A stretch of DNA of 64,000 nucleotides from Eublepharis macularius (lineage: Eukaryota; Chordata; Lepidosauria; Squamata; Eublepharidae): positions 37,825,001 through 37,889,000 of the forward strand of contig NC_072807.1 in assembly GCF_028583425.1 (NCBI RefSeq). Direction: 5' to 3'. Below the pieces are notes generated by a model. That model searched no databases. It saw nothing but the letters and a program-made list of their open reading frames with translations, and was not told the origin of the DNA. Made by a program: the position numbers and the translations under genes. Each line of letters opens with the position of its first letter. Within the stretch, counting starts at the first letter, position 1. This document shows positions 49,830 to 60,748 of this stretch, one piece after another.

Positions 49830-49935
49830 CCTACCACCTCTTTTCTTAAACCATTTATTTTGTGTATGTTCAACTTAGCTATGGTTGTTAAAGCTACATT
49901 TCTCACTCCCCGTCCCCGGTCCCCTTCATTTTTAG

Positions 49936-50267
49936 TTCCCGTTCCTAGTCCTCATGTGGCTGCCTCTGCTTGTCAGGACACCGCAAACCGTTTCCTGCCC
50001 GCTGGGAAGCCGAGGGAACTGAGGAAAGCCGACCTTGCCCGAAAGCCAAAGGCCTTAGAGGAGACCCTCTGCAAAGAGCGGCCCCACTCCTTAGTCGACC
50101 TGCAGACCTATAAAGACACTAAGATTCTGGTGGCCAAATTTTTGGAACATTCGAACTGTAACCTCCCTCCAGAGGTGCGCCATGTGGTCAACAGCATCCG
50201 GTCTGTCATCAAGTCTGACGAACGACACATGGAAGAAGCCATCTTCAGTGCAAACATCATCGACCAG
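49936..50267 (+). CDS. ENTREP2: ENTREP2 exon, conserved tail domain
   Basis: The exon is 332 nt (phase 1 in, phase 0 out), acceptor cccttcatttttag and donor CAG|gtaggc. It starts [20 protein letters not shown] and has the most ordered part of the tail: [39 protein letters not shown] and [20 protein letters not shown]. The second half looks helical and is strongly conserved in the family as I recall, so it may be a protein-interaction helix bundle. RPHSLVDL resembles RPHSLIGV in the last exon, giving two RPHSL sites. Alternative acceptors at 49949 and 49977 are out of phase. Confidence 0.85.
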
Positions 50268-50898
50268 GTAGGCGCCTTTGATAGCAATCTGGTTCTCGGG
50301 CCAAGCCACTCTGGGCCCAAGACTCTGAACTCACTGGAAAGAAGCAGATTCTATGTTGCTAAACCAGCAAGAGGTATCCCTCCGTTGTTCTCGAGCTAAG
50401 CAGGTGGCCGTGGGTGAGCCCCTCTTCTCATCCCCAGCTGTATTGTGGGGATAACAACAACACTGACTTTGTTCACTGCTCAAAGTGGGGCATTAATCTG
50501 TCTAGAAGAGCGGTATCGAAGCACACTGTTCCATGAGCTGCTGCAGCATAGTGGTGAAGCGGCTGGGCTGTGAATCAGCACTCTGCTGGTTCTACTCTTA
50601 CTACTGCCACGAACTCTGCAGGTGGCCTTGGGTCAGCCACTCCTCTCCGCCCAGCTCCCCAGCTGTAGTATGGGGATAATAACTATACTGACTTTGTTTG
50701 CTGCTCTTAGTGGGGCAATATTTTGTCTAAAAGAGTGGGATATAAGCTCACTTGTTATGTTATTGTTGTTGTTATTGTTATTATTAATGTAGATGAAGGG
50801 CTTTGAGTATTCTGACGTGCTTCCTGTCTTCCTCGTGCTGTGTGAGGGTTTCCTGTACCAGCTGCTTCTTCTCTCCCTCTCCCTCCTCTTTTCCACAG
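50268..50898 (+). other. ENTREP2: ENTREP2 last intron, 631 bp
   Basis: Begins gtaggc, ends cctcttttccacag. Almost all of the middle is SINE A2: a partial copy at about 50402-50520 and a fuller copy at 50530-50790 ('tgctgcagcatagtggtgaa' head, 'aaaagagtgggatataagct' 3' end, then ATT/GTT tail). Confidence 0.8.
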
Positions 50899-51084
50899 GT
50901 GATCACAAGCTCCCAGCAAAATGTGAATACTTCACGCAAACGGCTCCAGGAAGACCTCCACCTCCAGAGCTGCGGCGCGCTGAGCTCCCCCGTTGCCTTC
51001 CTCCGTCGGGCCCACATCAGGCACAGCTTAGAGCGGGGCAGGCCACACAGTTTAATCGGCGTCTGCCGAGAGACCATCCTTTGA
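50899..51084 (+). CDS. ENTREP2: ENTREP2 terminal coding exon
   Basis: Phase 0 acceptor tcttttccacag; 61 codons and a TGA stop at 51082-51084. It encodes VITSSQQNVNTSRKRLQEDL, HLQSCGALSSPVAFLRRAHI and ends RGRPHSLIGVCRETIL. RKRLQEDLHLQSCGALSS is the C-terminal family signature as I recall it. The frame continues directly from the preceding exon (NIIDQ|VITSS). The end is not truncated: the stop is followed by sequence with no further family similarity and by a polyadenylation signal 450 bp later. Confidence 0.88.
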   Translation: MITSSQQNVNTSRKRLQEDLHLQSCGALSSPVAFLRRAHIRHSLERGRPHSLIGVCRETIL

Positions 51085-51560
51085 CGGTGACTCTGAGCCT
51101 CCCCCCGGTAAGGAATGCAAACTCGAGCAAAGGCAACTAACTCACGGAGAATCGCCCCCCAAAACGGATGACTTCAAAACAGGCAAGTCCGTACATCCTG
51201 ACACGTCTTCCTTGTGCGGTTCTGTTTTGGATCTTCTTCTCCGAAGCTGAATGCTCGACTCCTTTCACGAGTGCAAATTCCCAAAGTTATCCTCCCTCCC
51301 CTTTCGGCCAAGAAGAGGGGTTTATTATTTAAACCTTGTAAGAAATATATTTTGTCCCCCCCTACCGAGGAATTTGCTTCTAAAAGGTCTGTGATGGCTA
51401 CCGTTTGGGAGGGTAGGAGCATACCTGTTGCCAAGAGGCACCGAACTGTCTGTACAACTTCACAGTTGTATTTGATTCGCTGTACCTCAAAAAAAAGTGT
51501 TTTCACTGATTATGAACAGTGTTTTCATAATAATAAATTTTTTAAAAGTATTTCTGGACA
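51085..51560 (+). other. ENTREP2: ENTREP2 3' UTR with polyadenylation signal
   Basis: An AATAAA hexamer lies at 51532-51537, followed about 25 bases later by the GU/U-rich run 'ttgtgttttccagaagtgat', a suitable cleavage context. No repeat interrupts the interval. The end point is inferred; a longer UTR is possible. Confidence 0.55.
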
Positions 51561-53323
51561 TTGTGTTTTCCAGAAGTGATTTTTGGGGCAGAAGTCTTTA
51601 AGGGTTTTTATTTTAAAGGCTTAACCATGTTTTTGTCAACATGGCTTATATCCACCTCCTTGAGTGTGGCAAAGCTGCCACAGCGGTGACTGAAGAGAAA
51701 AATTATTCAAAGAAGTACCAAAGCCAACTGGGCCAACTAGAAACGCGACGCAGGAAAGAATATACTGCACTTGGTGCCAAAGCACCAGCCAAAGTGTGGT
51801 GTTGCATAGGAGCAAGTCCTGGTAAAAAGAACGGCCTCCGGAAATGACCTGTCACCTGCGGGTAGGTTAACATGCTTTTTTAAAAAGTGTGTGTTTAATA
51901 CATCCCTTCCCTCTGAGATAATCTTGAGTACTGGTTCTTCCTGGAGGTGTTCACAAGACATCTCCGGCCCCTCCCCAATTCCTAAGAAGCACCTCCCGTT
52001 TCACTCATCTGGGCTGTCAAATTGTAATGATCATCATGAACAGGACAAAAGCTGCACACTCTCACGGTAGCCTCTTCATTTCTCTTGTTCTTTGGCTGTT
52101 CAGTTGGTAGCAGCCAGATGGAGACGGGAGAGCTTAGAGGAACGACAGCATTTGCCATCTAGCGGAAGGCTTCGGTGCACGCGCAGCTCTCCTGGTGTGA
52201 AGCTACAGCGACCTCCAGTGGAAACGAAGACGGTTGGACTTGCAAATTATGCCTTTCGCTTCCTGACTTTATATTGAATGTCTGTCTGATTTGAGTGGCT
52301 GGATACCAAAAAGGAGGGGAGGGGGCATTATTTCTGTGCTGCAGTGCTCAAGCACAAGTTCCAGTGACAGAGCTGGAGTTCATGTAGTGCTGAGAGAGAG
52401 CGAGAAGGACAGTTTCCAGCTAAGTCCTCGTTCTTGCAAAAGAAACCAAGGAAGCCGGGGGGGGGGGGTTGCTTTGTTACCCCACATTTATTGGTGCCTC
52501 TGCATTGAGTCTCTTCTACCATGCCAGGGCTTGGTGTGACTGGCGTGCCACGGCTTATATAGCTACGGTATTGTAGTAGAAACATGAATAACAACATTCG
52601 ATTTATATACCGCCCTTCAGACAACTTCACACTCAGAGTGGTTTACAAAGTGTGTTATTATCCCCACGACAATCACCCTGTGAGGTGGGTGGGGCTGAGA
52701 GAGCTCTGAGAGAGCTGTGACTAGCCCAAGGTCACCCAGCTGGCTTCAAGCGGAGGAGAGGGGAATCAAACCCAGCTCTCCGGATTAGAGTCCAGCTGCT
52801 CTTAACCACTACACCAAACTGACTCCTAAAGATTTTGTTAATGTTCGGTAAGGCTTCTGTAGCTTCATAGTATAATTTTATTTGAGTTCAAGGCCTCAAG
52901 CAGGGAACATTAGACAGCAGGACACCAAAAGATACAGCACTTCACTTTTCATCTTGCTGCGAGTACAATACAATGGAGTTTTGCCATCTTCTGGTCATGG
53001 AGTAAGGGTCCCTTGTGTGTGGAGGGGGGGAGATTTGGGAATTGCCTGCATTTTGCGGGAAAACGTCCCTTCCAACCCTGTGATGCTATAATTCTATGAA
53101 TAATTCAGCAGTGTCACAGTTTTGATGTCAGGCACCAAACACCGCTGGTGTTGGTCAATTGAAATGACTTGGTCTTGAACACATGGGCTTTCCTAAAGTT
53201 AATGGCATGGAAACAAACTCATGGCAAGGAAACAAAGCTCCTATAACCATTCCCCTCCTATAGTCTGGTAATTAATACACTGCATCTCAAGGGGATATTC
53301 AATGTTCAGAATGTGGCAAGTCT
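51561..53323. other. Region between the two convergent 3' ends
   Basis: Apart from one SINE A (52585-52835) I see no gene or named repeat. Short G runs occur at 52457-52468. AATAAA on the minus strand also occurs at about 52485-52490, so the APBA2 3' UTR could extend into this interval. Confidence 0.6.
52585..52835 (-). repeat. SINE family A
   Basis: Complement of head 'ttggtgtagtggttaagagc', box B 'gggtttgattcccc', 'aggtgattgtcgtggggata'-type middle and tail 'gggcggtatataaatcgaat'. Nearly full length. Confidence 0.8.
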
Positions 53324-53885
53324 TTTATTGTCGCAAAACTCTTTTTTTGTCCCCAGCTTCCCCTGTTTCACAGTACAGTCACATCTCATATAAACACGTT
53401 ACACTGGTCAATAAAGAATACCAATTACAGCTGGCGCGTCCCTCCCCGCCCGACGAAGATCAAACACTTGTCATTCCCCCCCTCCCCTTTCTCGGAATTG
53501 CATACATTCATTGTCACCCACCCACCCCAAAGGAAAGTCTGCGCTTGCCTCGTCTCGTTGGGATAGATATAAGTACAATCTGTGGGAGAACAGATCTCAG
53601 CAGCGGGGCTGGCCCTGGAGATGCCCACAGGGCATTGTGTCCTATGCCAAGAAGCTTCTATGACAAAGTGTGGTGGTTGGTGGTGGTTGCAGAATACCTT
53701 GACACAGTGGCTATCGTCCAGCGCAACAGCTTCACCGTGTGGCGACGCAGCTGTTACGCAAACTGGAGCCGTTGCACTTCCAGAGCGTGAAGGAGCAGAT
53801 TCAGACCCCTTCCTGTTCTCTACCAAGTATTAAACCCTCTTGCAGAAGGGCTCTTCAGTTCCTTTCATGAGAGGTGGGCCTTGCA
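53324..53885 (-). other. APBA2: APBA2 3' UTR, candidate polyadenylation signal
   Basis: On the minus strand an AATAAA lies at 53324-53329, about 560 bp after the APBA2 stop, with no repeat between. A downstream GU-rich element is not obvious, so the site is a candidate only. The 162-codon plus-strand frame crossing this stretch is non-coding shadow. Confidence 0.35.
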
Positions 53886-53957
53886 TCAGATATAGAGTGG
53901 GGTCTCTTGACCGGTGAGCAGCCTGAACATGGCTGCCGGCATCGTCTTCATGTGAAT
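53886..53957 (-). CDS. APBA2: APBA2 terminal exon, end of PDZ2 and C-terminal tail
   Basis: 72 nt, phase 0, acceptor ttttcccag (minus strand) and TGA stop at 53886-53888. It encodes [20 protein letters not shown] then LYI. The first residues are the last strand of PDZ2. The end, -PLYI, is a PDZ ligand-like tail; in the Mint/X11 family the C-terminus folds back on PDZ1 as an autoinhibitory peptide. Phe in AAMF and the QETPLYI ending match my memory of APBA2 and not APBA1. Confidence 0.9.
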   Translation of the reverse strand: MHMKTMPAAMFRLLTGQETPLYI

Positions 53958-54212
53958 CTGGGAAAAGGTTGAGAAGAGAGTCTGTCAGTCGCGAAAAGCT
54001 CCAACAGAAAAAGGATGGATCTGCCAACTGCATCCTGTAATCTTGCTGGCAAAACCTGTTCCTGCTTCTTACAAGTGACAAAGCAAAGGGAAGCACCAAA
54101 ATGTGACACACAATGCAGGCCACAATGGAAATAGGCCTGCATGTGTGCGTCACGCAAAGCCAAACTGTTCTTCGTTAATGAAACCAGTCTCAGCCCTTGG
54201 TTTGATCAACTC

Positions 54213-54251
<39 letters not shown>

Positions 54252-54871
54252 AGATTTATATACTGTCCTTCAGGACAACTTAACACCCACTCAGAGCGGT
54301 TTACAAAGTATGTTATTATTATCCTCACCGCAATCACCCTGTGAGGTGGGTGGGGCTGAGAGAGCTCTGGAAGAGCTGTGACTGACCCAAGGTCGCCCAG
54401 CTGGCTTCAAGCGGAGGAGTGGGGAATCAAACCTGGTTCTCCAGATTAGAGTCCCGCTGTTCTTAACCACTACACCAAACTGCCTACTCTTAACCACTAC
54501 ACCAGACCTATCAATGCGCCCACATGCATATGTTAGACAGGGGGAAGACTTAAAACTGACCTGAAAAGCCATGTTCCATTCCTAAAGTTATTTTTCAGCT
54601 TGCTACTTGATAACTTTAATAAGGAAGGGAGAAGGGAATACAGAGCCGAAGAACTGCAGGACTTCCCAAAGGGACACCGTAGGGAAAACCTGGTAATCTG
54701 TAGTCAAAATACTTCAAAATAGTTTAGGGAGTTGCAAGAAGCCAATATTGGATTGACTTAGCTTTTTCTACAGAATAAGTCTTTCCCCTCTTCTTTCAAT
54801 AAAAAGAAACTCCAGAGATGTTGCAGTCCTTGCTTTGATTGAAAATTAGAAAGGCTTAGTCAGACCCTCAC
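53958..54871 (-). other. APBA2: APBA2 last intron, 914 bp
   Basis: Starts gtgagg and ends cttttcccag on the minus strand. It contains SINE A with a CAA array (54205-54505). The rest (53958-54204, 54506-54871) shows nothing recognisable. Confidence 0.8.
54205..54505 (-). repeat. SINE family A with (CAA)13 tail
   Basis: The array at 54212-54250 is the 3' tail on the minus strand (TTG units), followed by 'gatttatatactgtccttca' complement, the body and the head near 54475. The last part of the head, 'cttaaccactacacca', is duplicated at 54462-54477 and 54487-54502. Confidence 0.8.
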
Positions 54872-55012
54872 CTCTCCCACCGAGTTGGACAAGGCCTGGA
54901 CAATCTTCTCGTGAGCGGTGGCCACGACGCTTTGGCCGTTGATCTCAATGATGCGATGGCCAACACGGACGCCTCCTCGCTCCGCAATGCCTCCTCGCAT
55001 CAGGCTGCATAT
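54872..55012 (-). CDS. APBA2: APBA2 exon, main part of PDZ2
   Basis: 141 nt, 47 codons, phase 0/0; donor GAG|gtgagg and acceptor cgacag on the minus strand. Product: [20 protein letters not shown], then [20 protein letters not shown] and LSNSVGE. It holds the [21 protein letters not shown] core of PDZ2, whose carboxylate-binding loop (QLGF) is in the preceding exon. [17 protein letters not shown] is the APBA2 form as I recall; APBA1 differs at several of these residues. The histidine of AHEKI sits at the start of helix alpha-B, typical of a class I-like pocket, though Mint PDZ2 specificity is broader. Confidence 0.93.
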
Positions 55013-55575
55013 CTGTCGAGAGAGAGAGATCTGTGGTCAATCAAGTGTTGTCTTCTGCCCAGCAGAAGCAAAGGAGGGGCTGTGAGCTCTTCTAGCCTAG
55101 AGATGGTGTGGTTCCGCTATACACAATGTTAGAATTGCAGAACCAGAGACCTCCTTGCAAACACCAAATTCGATGCACCTAAGCGCATATCAAAAGCATC
55201 CTCATAAAAGGCTTGTCCTGGTCTTGCCTTGAAAAAGGCTCATAAAAGAAAAAGAGCTGGCCTTGAGACACAAAGGAGGCCTGCAGGTAAGATTCTCACC
55301 CACCCCCAAAGCTAACTTGCCAGCAAAAGGAACCATCCTTGCTCTTTATACCTTGAACACTCACTTAAGCATCACACAGCAGAGAAATATGTTACCGCCT
55401 GCAAATATCTGCACAACAGTCTTGTCTAGGGAAGGAGGAACAAGAGTATCAATGGTGACACACGTTAGGCCATCAGTGCCCCCCCCCCCTCGACTCTGGA
55501 AAAGTGCAGAACAGGTTCCTTCTGAGCTCTGACACAAGCCGACCACAACAGAGCTGCTGTGAGAGTAACTCTCTG

Positions 55576-55904
55576 TAGGGCTTTTTTTCTGGGAAAAGAG
55601 GTGGTGGAACTCAGTGGGTTGCCAGCATGGTGGGGGCAACTCTTGGCGGGAGGTGGTGCCCCTGGTACCACATGTGCGCGCGCAAAGTACACGCATGCTC
55701 CCAGGGCCAATGACGTCACTTTGGGTCAGCTGGAACAAGGAGGGAGTTTTTAAAATTTTAAATCGCCCTCCACATGAGCGGCACGGAGGGCAATCTAAAT
55801 TCCCCTCTGTCTGGAGATCAGGGGGCGGGGCCACCAGCCATGTGACCATTTTCAAGAGGTTCCGGAACTCCGTTCCACCGTGTTCCTGCTGAAAAAAAGC
55901 CCTG
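55576..55904. mobile_element. hAT-type MITE, copy 2 (329 bp, perfect 8-bp TSD)
   Basis: Termini TAGGGCTTTTTTTC (first base mutated) and GAAAAAAAGCCCTG; the eight bases actctctg flank it at 55568-55575 and 55905-55912. Related to 40320-40634 but in opposite orientation, with an extra GC-rich block around 55620-55700. Confidence 0.9.
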
Positions 55905-56164
55905 ACTCTCTGGATATACACAGAGTTGTCGTTAGCCCGGTCTCAGTAAAAATATTTAGCAATGCCTGCAATGTTTCTTTAAAAACAACTACTATATGGT
56001 ATAGAAGACAGACACAATTCAACAAAAGACATTTTTCCCTTGTAGGGAAAGTTAGCACAATTCAGCTCTGCATATACAGCCAAAGAAGGCAGACAGCAGC
56101 TACCAGAAACCCAGCACAATTGTAATAATAACGACAACAATATTGGTGCAGGGAGGGTGGAATA

Positions 56165-56405
56165 TAAATCAAATCAATCAGTAAATATATACTGCCCTTC
56201 AGGACAGCTTAATGCCCACTCAGTGGTTTACAAAGTGTGTTGTTGTTATCCTCACAAGAATCACCCTGTGAGGTGGGTGGGGCTGAGAGAGCTCTGAGAG
56301 AGCTGTGACTGACCCAAGATCACCCAGCTGGATTCAAGCGGAGGAGTGGGGAATCAAACCTGCCGCTCTTAACCACTACACCAAACTGGTTCTCCCACTA
56401 CACCG
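56165..56405 (-). repeat. SINE family A
   Basis: 'tatatactgcccttcaggac', 'accctgtgaggtgggtgggg' and 'ggaatcaaacctgccgctct' follow the family A complement. The box B part is shortened, with a partial repeat of the head at 56390-56410. Confidence 0.75.
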
Positions 56406-57059
56406 AATTGGCTTACTGGCATAGTATGTTGGATTGGAAAAAGGAATAGTATGTTGGATTGCCCTCTCCGCAGCCATCCATGAACAGAAGGCGTATTGAG
56501 TTGTCCCCCATTCCTGTGTTTCTGCAACCCCTTCTGACCTACAAACCTCTTAGGGTTGAGGTGTTGGAGTAAGAGACGGGGAGGTGAACCCTGCCCTAAT
56601 CTGTGGGAGTCCTGCAGTTCTGGGAATGACATTTCCCTGAGTTGACGGGGATGCATAGATGGTGCGGAATATGGAGAAAACTCATGCACGTGCAAGTGGT
56701 CATACTTGCCCTCACGATATTAAGGCTTAGGAATATGGCAGTATCATAAGCCCTTCTGCTCATGTGTTTAAAACACAGACAAGCTGTCTGGCCAGGCAGG
56801 AGATGGGAAAGTACTGGAATGTGAGCAGTGAGGTAAGACTAGCTCTCAGCTCCATGCCCTGGAGGCCTCCAGAGGAACTTGGATGGATCCATTCACATAC
56901 CCTGCCAATTCTACCCTTTACCCACTCCCCTATTATAGCCTCGCCCATCCAGCCATTGTGGGTCATCAAATAATCTTTTTACACCTATAGTTCCTCCCAC
57001 GGAGACCTAATCAAACCTTCCTAGTTCATTATCTCATCCTGGAGACAGTTTCCCAGTCC

Positions 57060-57500
57060 TTTGTCCCACCCTGGGAAGAACCATTAAGGCGCTGTTTTAG
57101 GGCAGAGACTCTCAGTCCTGCCTCAGGGCAAGTTTCACAGTATCTCTGACTGTCCTGCCATGTGCTCAGTGTGTGTGTGTGTTCTGGACCCTCCACATGC
57201 CCTCAGATGGCATGTCTGAGCCCTTCTCCCTCTTGCCATGAAGTACCGGTCACTGAAGCTGCTCTCCCTTGGACTCCCGCAACCTTCTGCACCTGGTAAC
57301 TATAAAACCAGCTCTGCAGCTCTCTCTAATTTTCCTCCCTGTTTTTTTTCTAGTTAGCTCTGTGTGTGTGTGTGTGCTGTGCGTTTTGTGTGCAATTGAT
57401 CTGTAATATTTTAAATAAAAAACCCTTTTTGATTGAATATCTGCCTACTTATTGAAAGGGCTCTCTAGAGGAAGGGATCCTCGTAGACATTGGCGCACAA
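57060..57500 (+). mobile_element. LTR-like segment with adjacent primer-binding-like site
   Basis: In order: TATA box (tataaaa, 57301-57307), a short leader, GT run (57361-57375), polyadenylation signal AATAAA (57414-57419), a U5-like segment ending in CA at 57488-57489, and, one base later, TGGCGCACAAG (57491-57501), which resembles a lysine-tRNA primer-binding site. The 5' boundary is not clear and no gag-pol frame follows. The layout matches an old endogenous-retrovirus LTR, but a second LTR or a target duplication was not found. Confidence 0.4.
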
Positions 57501-57754
57501 GATCCCATAGTTGCTGACCTCTTGCATAGCTGTCTTCCTTGCTTGCTAATTCCTCCACAAATTCTCTTACTCACAAGGAGACCAATTCCGGTTACACAAG
57601 AATGGTTGGATACTGAGCACCATCTACTGACCCCTGAAAAATTGGGTTACCCAAGAGGGACTGAAGCAAACGGCAACACAGAGTCATTACAAGCGATCAC
57701 AAGAGCCTTTCCCCTTACGGTTGGTAGCTGCTCCTTTGAGCAAGTTGTCAGAAC

Positions 57755-57985
57755 AAGCCATTAGCCCTGCCAGATCAGACCACTGGCCCATCTAGTCCAG
57801 CATATTCTGTTTCCCACAGCCAGAGACCCCCCTACAAGCTTGGCTTCAAGCTCAAAGCTTTCCCCTGATTGGCAACTCCCAGGCAGTGATATTCAGAGGT
57901 ACACTGCCTCTGCTCATAGAGGTTCCATGAAGCCATCATAAATGATTTTCCATGGCTCATAAATTCTAGCATCCCTCAGTTAAGC
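57755..57985 (+). repeat. Unnamed squamate interspersed repeat
   Basis: 'agatcagaccactggcccat', 'ctagtccagcatattctgtt' and 'tgatattcagaggtacactg' are phrases of a repeat common in reptile genomes (LINE-related in my memory, family not certain). A short related fragment lies at 28500-28570. Confidence 0.45.
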
Positions 57986-59720
57986 ACCACCTGGCAGGAT
58001 GGTCACAGAAGGGAAGGGGGAGAAGGGTCCGCTGAAGACAGGATTTCTCCGCTTGCTGCACGTTGGCGCTTCATTATCCCTCCAAGCTGTTTCCTACAGT
58101 CAGCAAAAGTCAGCAAAAGTTTTATATAAAAGCCTGACACAAGTGCTAGAGAGAAAAGGACAGCTTGCAATTCTTACTCTAAAGCTAACCAAGAGACGCC
58201 ACACATGGTTTCGAGGTTGGGTGTCTCACCAAATTCAGCGATGTGCAAATGAAAAAGATGGGGGGGGGGGATTCTGGGTTCCAGATTTCTTCGATTTGGG
58301 TGGCAAAAGGGCTTGCAATTACAGGGCGGGGGGGGGTGAGATCCTACCTCTATCCTAATCATTCTACTGAGCAAAGTTTATTTATTTATTTATTGAAATA
58401 TTTATATTCCACCTTTTCTGGCTCAACTATGGTCTTCCTCCAATCAAAGGCACCTTCCTTGAAGAGTTATATAGGCTGAAAGAAGTCTCCTTGGAAGACG
58501 GTTGAATCCACCCCGATAGGTGATCAATTTAAAAACAATGCCAGGCATATGAAAGAATTCAACCGGGGACGTTTCTTATGACCAGAGTCGCACTGAAATC
58601 AATGGCTGGCCCCCACAGTGTACATTTCTGGCCTGAGGAGTTGAAAGAAGTTTGAAGGAGGAATTACTGTTCATTTTGTGTCCAATCATCCATTGTTCAC
58701 TTCTGGCAAACAAACAGATTTAGCAGGTTTTCATTTGCAAAATCTTAACAGCCGACACAGTGGGACCAAAGAAAAAAATTATACGCACACTTGGAAAGAA
58801 CAGCAGTCTCTCTCAAACCACATTCAATCCCCTTAAACTCTAATTTTCTGTCTCCAATGCAGGCAGCCTTGAAATAGAGGCCTGTACGGCAAGTTCTACC
58901 AACCCTGAATAAATTCTGTAGTTTTGCTGCCTCTTGAAAGCTTGAGAGCTTTCTAGATCATAAAGTGGGACCCAGGTGGGTCAAGGTGCAGAAGCTAAAA
59001 CGTACATGGGGTTTTTTTTGTAGGCTGGGCTGGTGATCTGGGGATAAAGGTGTAAAATTCTATGTGCCTGTTTAAAAAGCGGGGGGAGGAAGCCCTGGTA
59101 GGGAAGACTCCTTGCCCCGTTTTGCAAGCAGCAGTTGCTTACCCTGTTTATTAATTACTTACTGAAATTATTTTTATCCCACTTTCCCAAACAACAGATT
59201 TTCTTACAGAGCTCAGAAACTTCATCTGTAAACACAAAGCTGACATTTTCCATAAAATCATGGATGTGTAGACACACACACCCCCGCCCCCGCAATAGCA
59301 AAAAAGGTCACAACAGCCCAAAACTGCCTGACAAACATCCCCAAACATTTACACTGAAATGCTGGTAACAAAAGGGCCGGATCACCCCCAAGGGAGAGAG
59401 ACTGCTAGGAGGCAAGGACAATTCTAGGGCCCCAACCTGGGTTGTTCCCCCATCCTGTGCTACCTGGGAGGGGACAACAGGGAGGCCCTCTGAGGATCAT
59501 CTCCACAAGCAGGCAGCTTCATACAGTATCAGGCCCCTCCAGTGCCCAGGAGCCAAGGCCAGTTATGGCTTTATAACAGGAAACAAGCTGGAAGCGAATG
59601 CAGCACCGTAAGTCACTGCAGCCATTGGCTGTCTACACCTTCGAACTGCATTTTTGGATTCATCTCAGAACCAAGGGCTACACCGCCCCACTCTGAATAG
59701 CAAGCACACTTTGAAACTAA

Positions 59721-59954
59721 GAGCAGAACCACACGTGACAAAAAGCACAGGTTGGACACTTGCCAGCTTCCCTCAAGTTTTGGCGGGAAATGTAGGCAGC
59801 ATGGCAGAATGTTGGACAAGTGACAGCTGAAAAGTCCGTTGGGCAGCAGTCGGAGAGCCAAGCTGCAAGACTAGGATGCCTACATTTCCCATCAAACCTT
59901 GAGGGAAGCTGACTAGTGTCCAATCTGTGCCTTTTGTCACTTGTGGTTCTGCTC
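59721..59954. mobile_element. MITE family B, copy 2 (234 bp)
   Basis: Begins GAGCAGAACCACACGTGACA and ends with the complement; TAA flanks both sides (59718-59720, 59955-59957). Same length as copy 1 at 30401-30634. Confidence 0.8.
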
Positions 59955-60059
59955 TAAGTTCACCATGGTAGGGAGAATCTGGCGTTCAAAGGAAAATATG
60001 AAAAACAACCCCTTGGTGCCCCTTAAGCAACCCTTTGGATCCAGGCCAAGATAAAATAG

Positions 60060-60135
60060 AGGCACGGAGAATGATGCAAGTCACTTTGGGTCCCCATTGG
60101 AGAGAAAGGAATAAATAAAGTAAATAAATAAAGAT
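60060..60135 (+). repeat. SINE family B 3' tail
   Basis: 'gcaagtcactttgggtcccc', 'attggagagaaaggaataaa' and repeated TAAA units form the 3' end of family B only; the head is missing. Confidence 0.5.
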
Positions 60136-60659
60136 GGCAGTATCATGACTAGCAATCAGCAGGCACCAAAGAGCCACTTCTGCCTAATTGCAAAGACATC
60201 TAATAACCACTAGAGGGTACCAAACGACAGCCAAACTGGCACATTCCAAACCGTGGGGTGTCCTAGCAGTGAATTGCTGCAAAACCAAAAAGGGAGTATT
60301 AAATCAGATGACTAACCAGAGCAAAGGAACCCATTTCTTTGGAGCTGCAGAGAGGCATTACGGGTCCCCGGACAGAGAGTGCTTCTCGGCCCAGATCACG
60401 CCACCAGACTGATTCAACTCACAAGTCACATGTCAATAAATCATATCACTTGCCCAGCTCCGTGGGCTCCTAGAACTATGCCCCCCTCCAGGCAACCCTG
60501 GGTGATAAGAGCTGACAGTGCAAACATACTAGGACGAAAAGCAGTGCACTTGAAATTCGGGACGAAGTTGGGAAAATCTTATCCTTGGTGTTTTACCTGC
60601 AATGGCTGCATTCATACACACAAGCTGAACGTTGCAGTCATCATAGCAGTAGAAAAGAG

Positions 60660-60748
60660 GAAGAGTCCAGTTGCACCTATAAGACTAACCAAATTTGTGG
60701 TAGGGTATGAGCTGTTGTGAGTCACAGCTCACTTCTTCAGATATAGCT
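60660..60748 (-). mobile_element. Penelope-like repeat, single arm
   Basis: Plus strand starts 'gagtccagttgcacctataa' and ends in the hammerhead-like core. On the minus strand this is the core followed by the tail, truncated at 'actggactc'. Confidence 0.5.
60705..60744 (-). ncRNA. Hammerhead-ribozyme-like motif, mutated GAAA
   Basis: Minus strand: AUAU, CUGAAGA, A, GUGAG/CUCAC stem II (five pairs), AACA in place of GAAA, GCUC, AUAC. The GUGAG/CUCAC pair covaries with GGGAG/CUCUC and GAGAG/UUCUC in other copies. Confidence 0.45.

Larger units (their letters stand above)
48667..49935 (+). other. ENTREP2: ENTREP2 intron, 1.3 kb, with TE next to the donor
   Basis: Begins gtatgc and ends cccttcatttttag. 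It contains a 426-bp insertion (48716-49141), a MIR-like segment (49520-49682) and an AAT array (49794-49829). A possible 57-nt cassette exon (49153-49209) is discussed as a finding only. The segment 49215-49515, with a C run at 49387-49400, has no recognisable element. Confidence 0.75.

Noticed and set aside
53302-53826. Frames of 162 (plus) and 133 (minus) codons
   Set aside because: They lie in the inferred APBA2 3' UTR, have no recognisable domain and no splice logic.
55361-55921. A 186-codon minus-strand frame
   Set aside because: Most of it is the hAT-type MITE; there is no transposase similarity.
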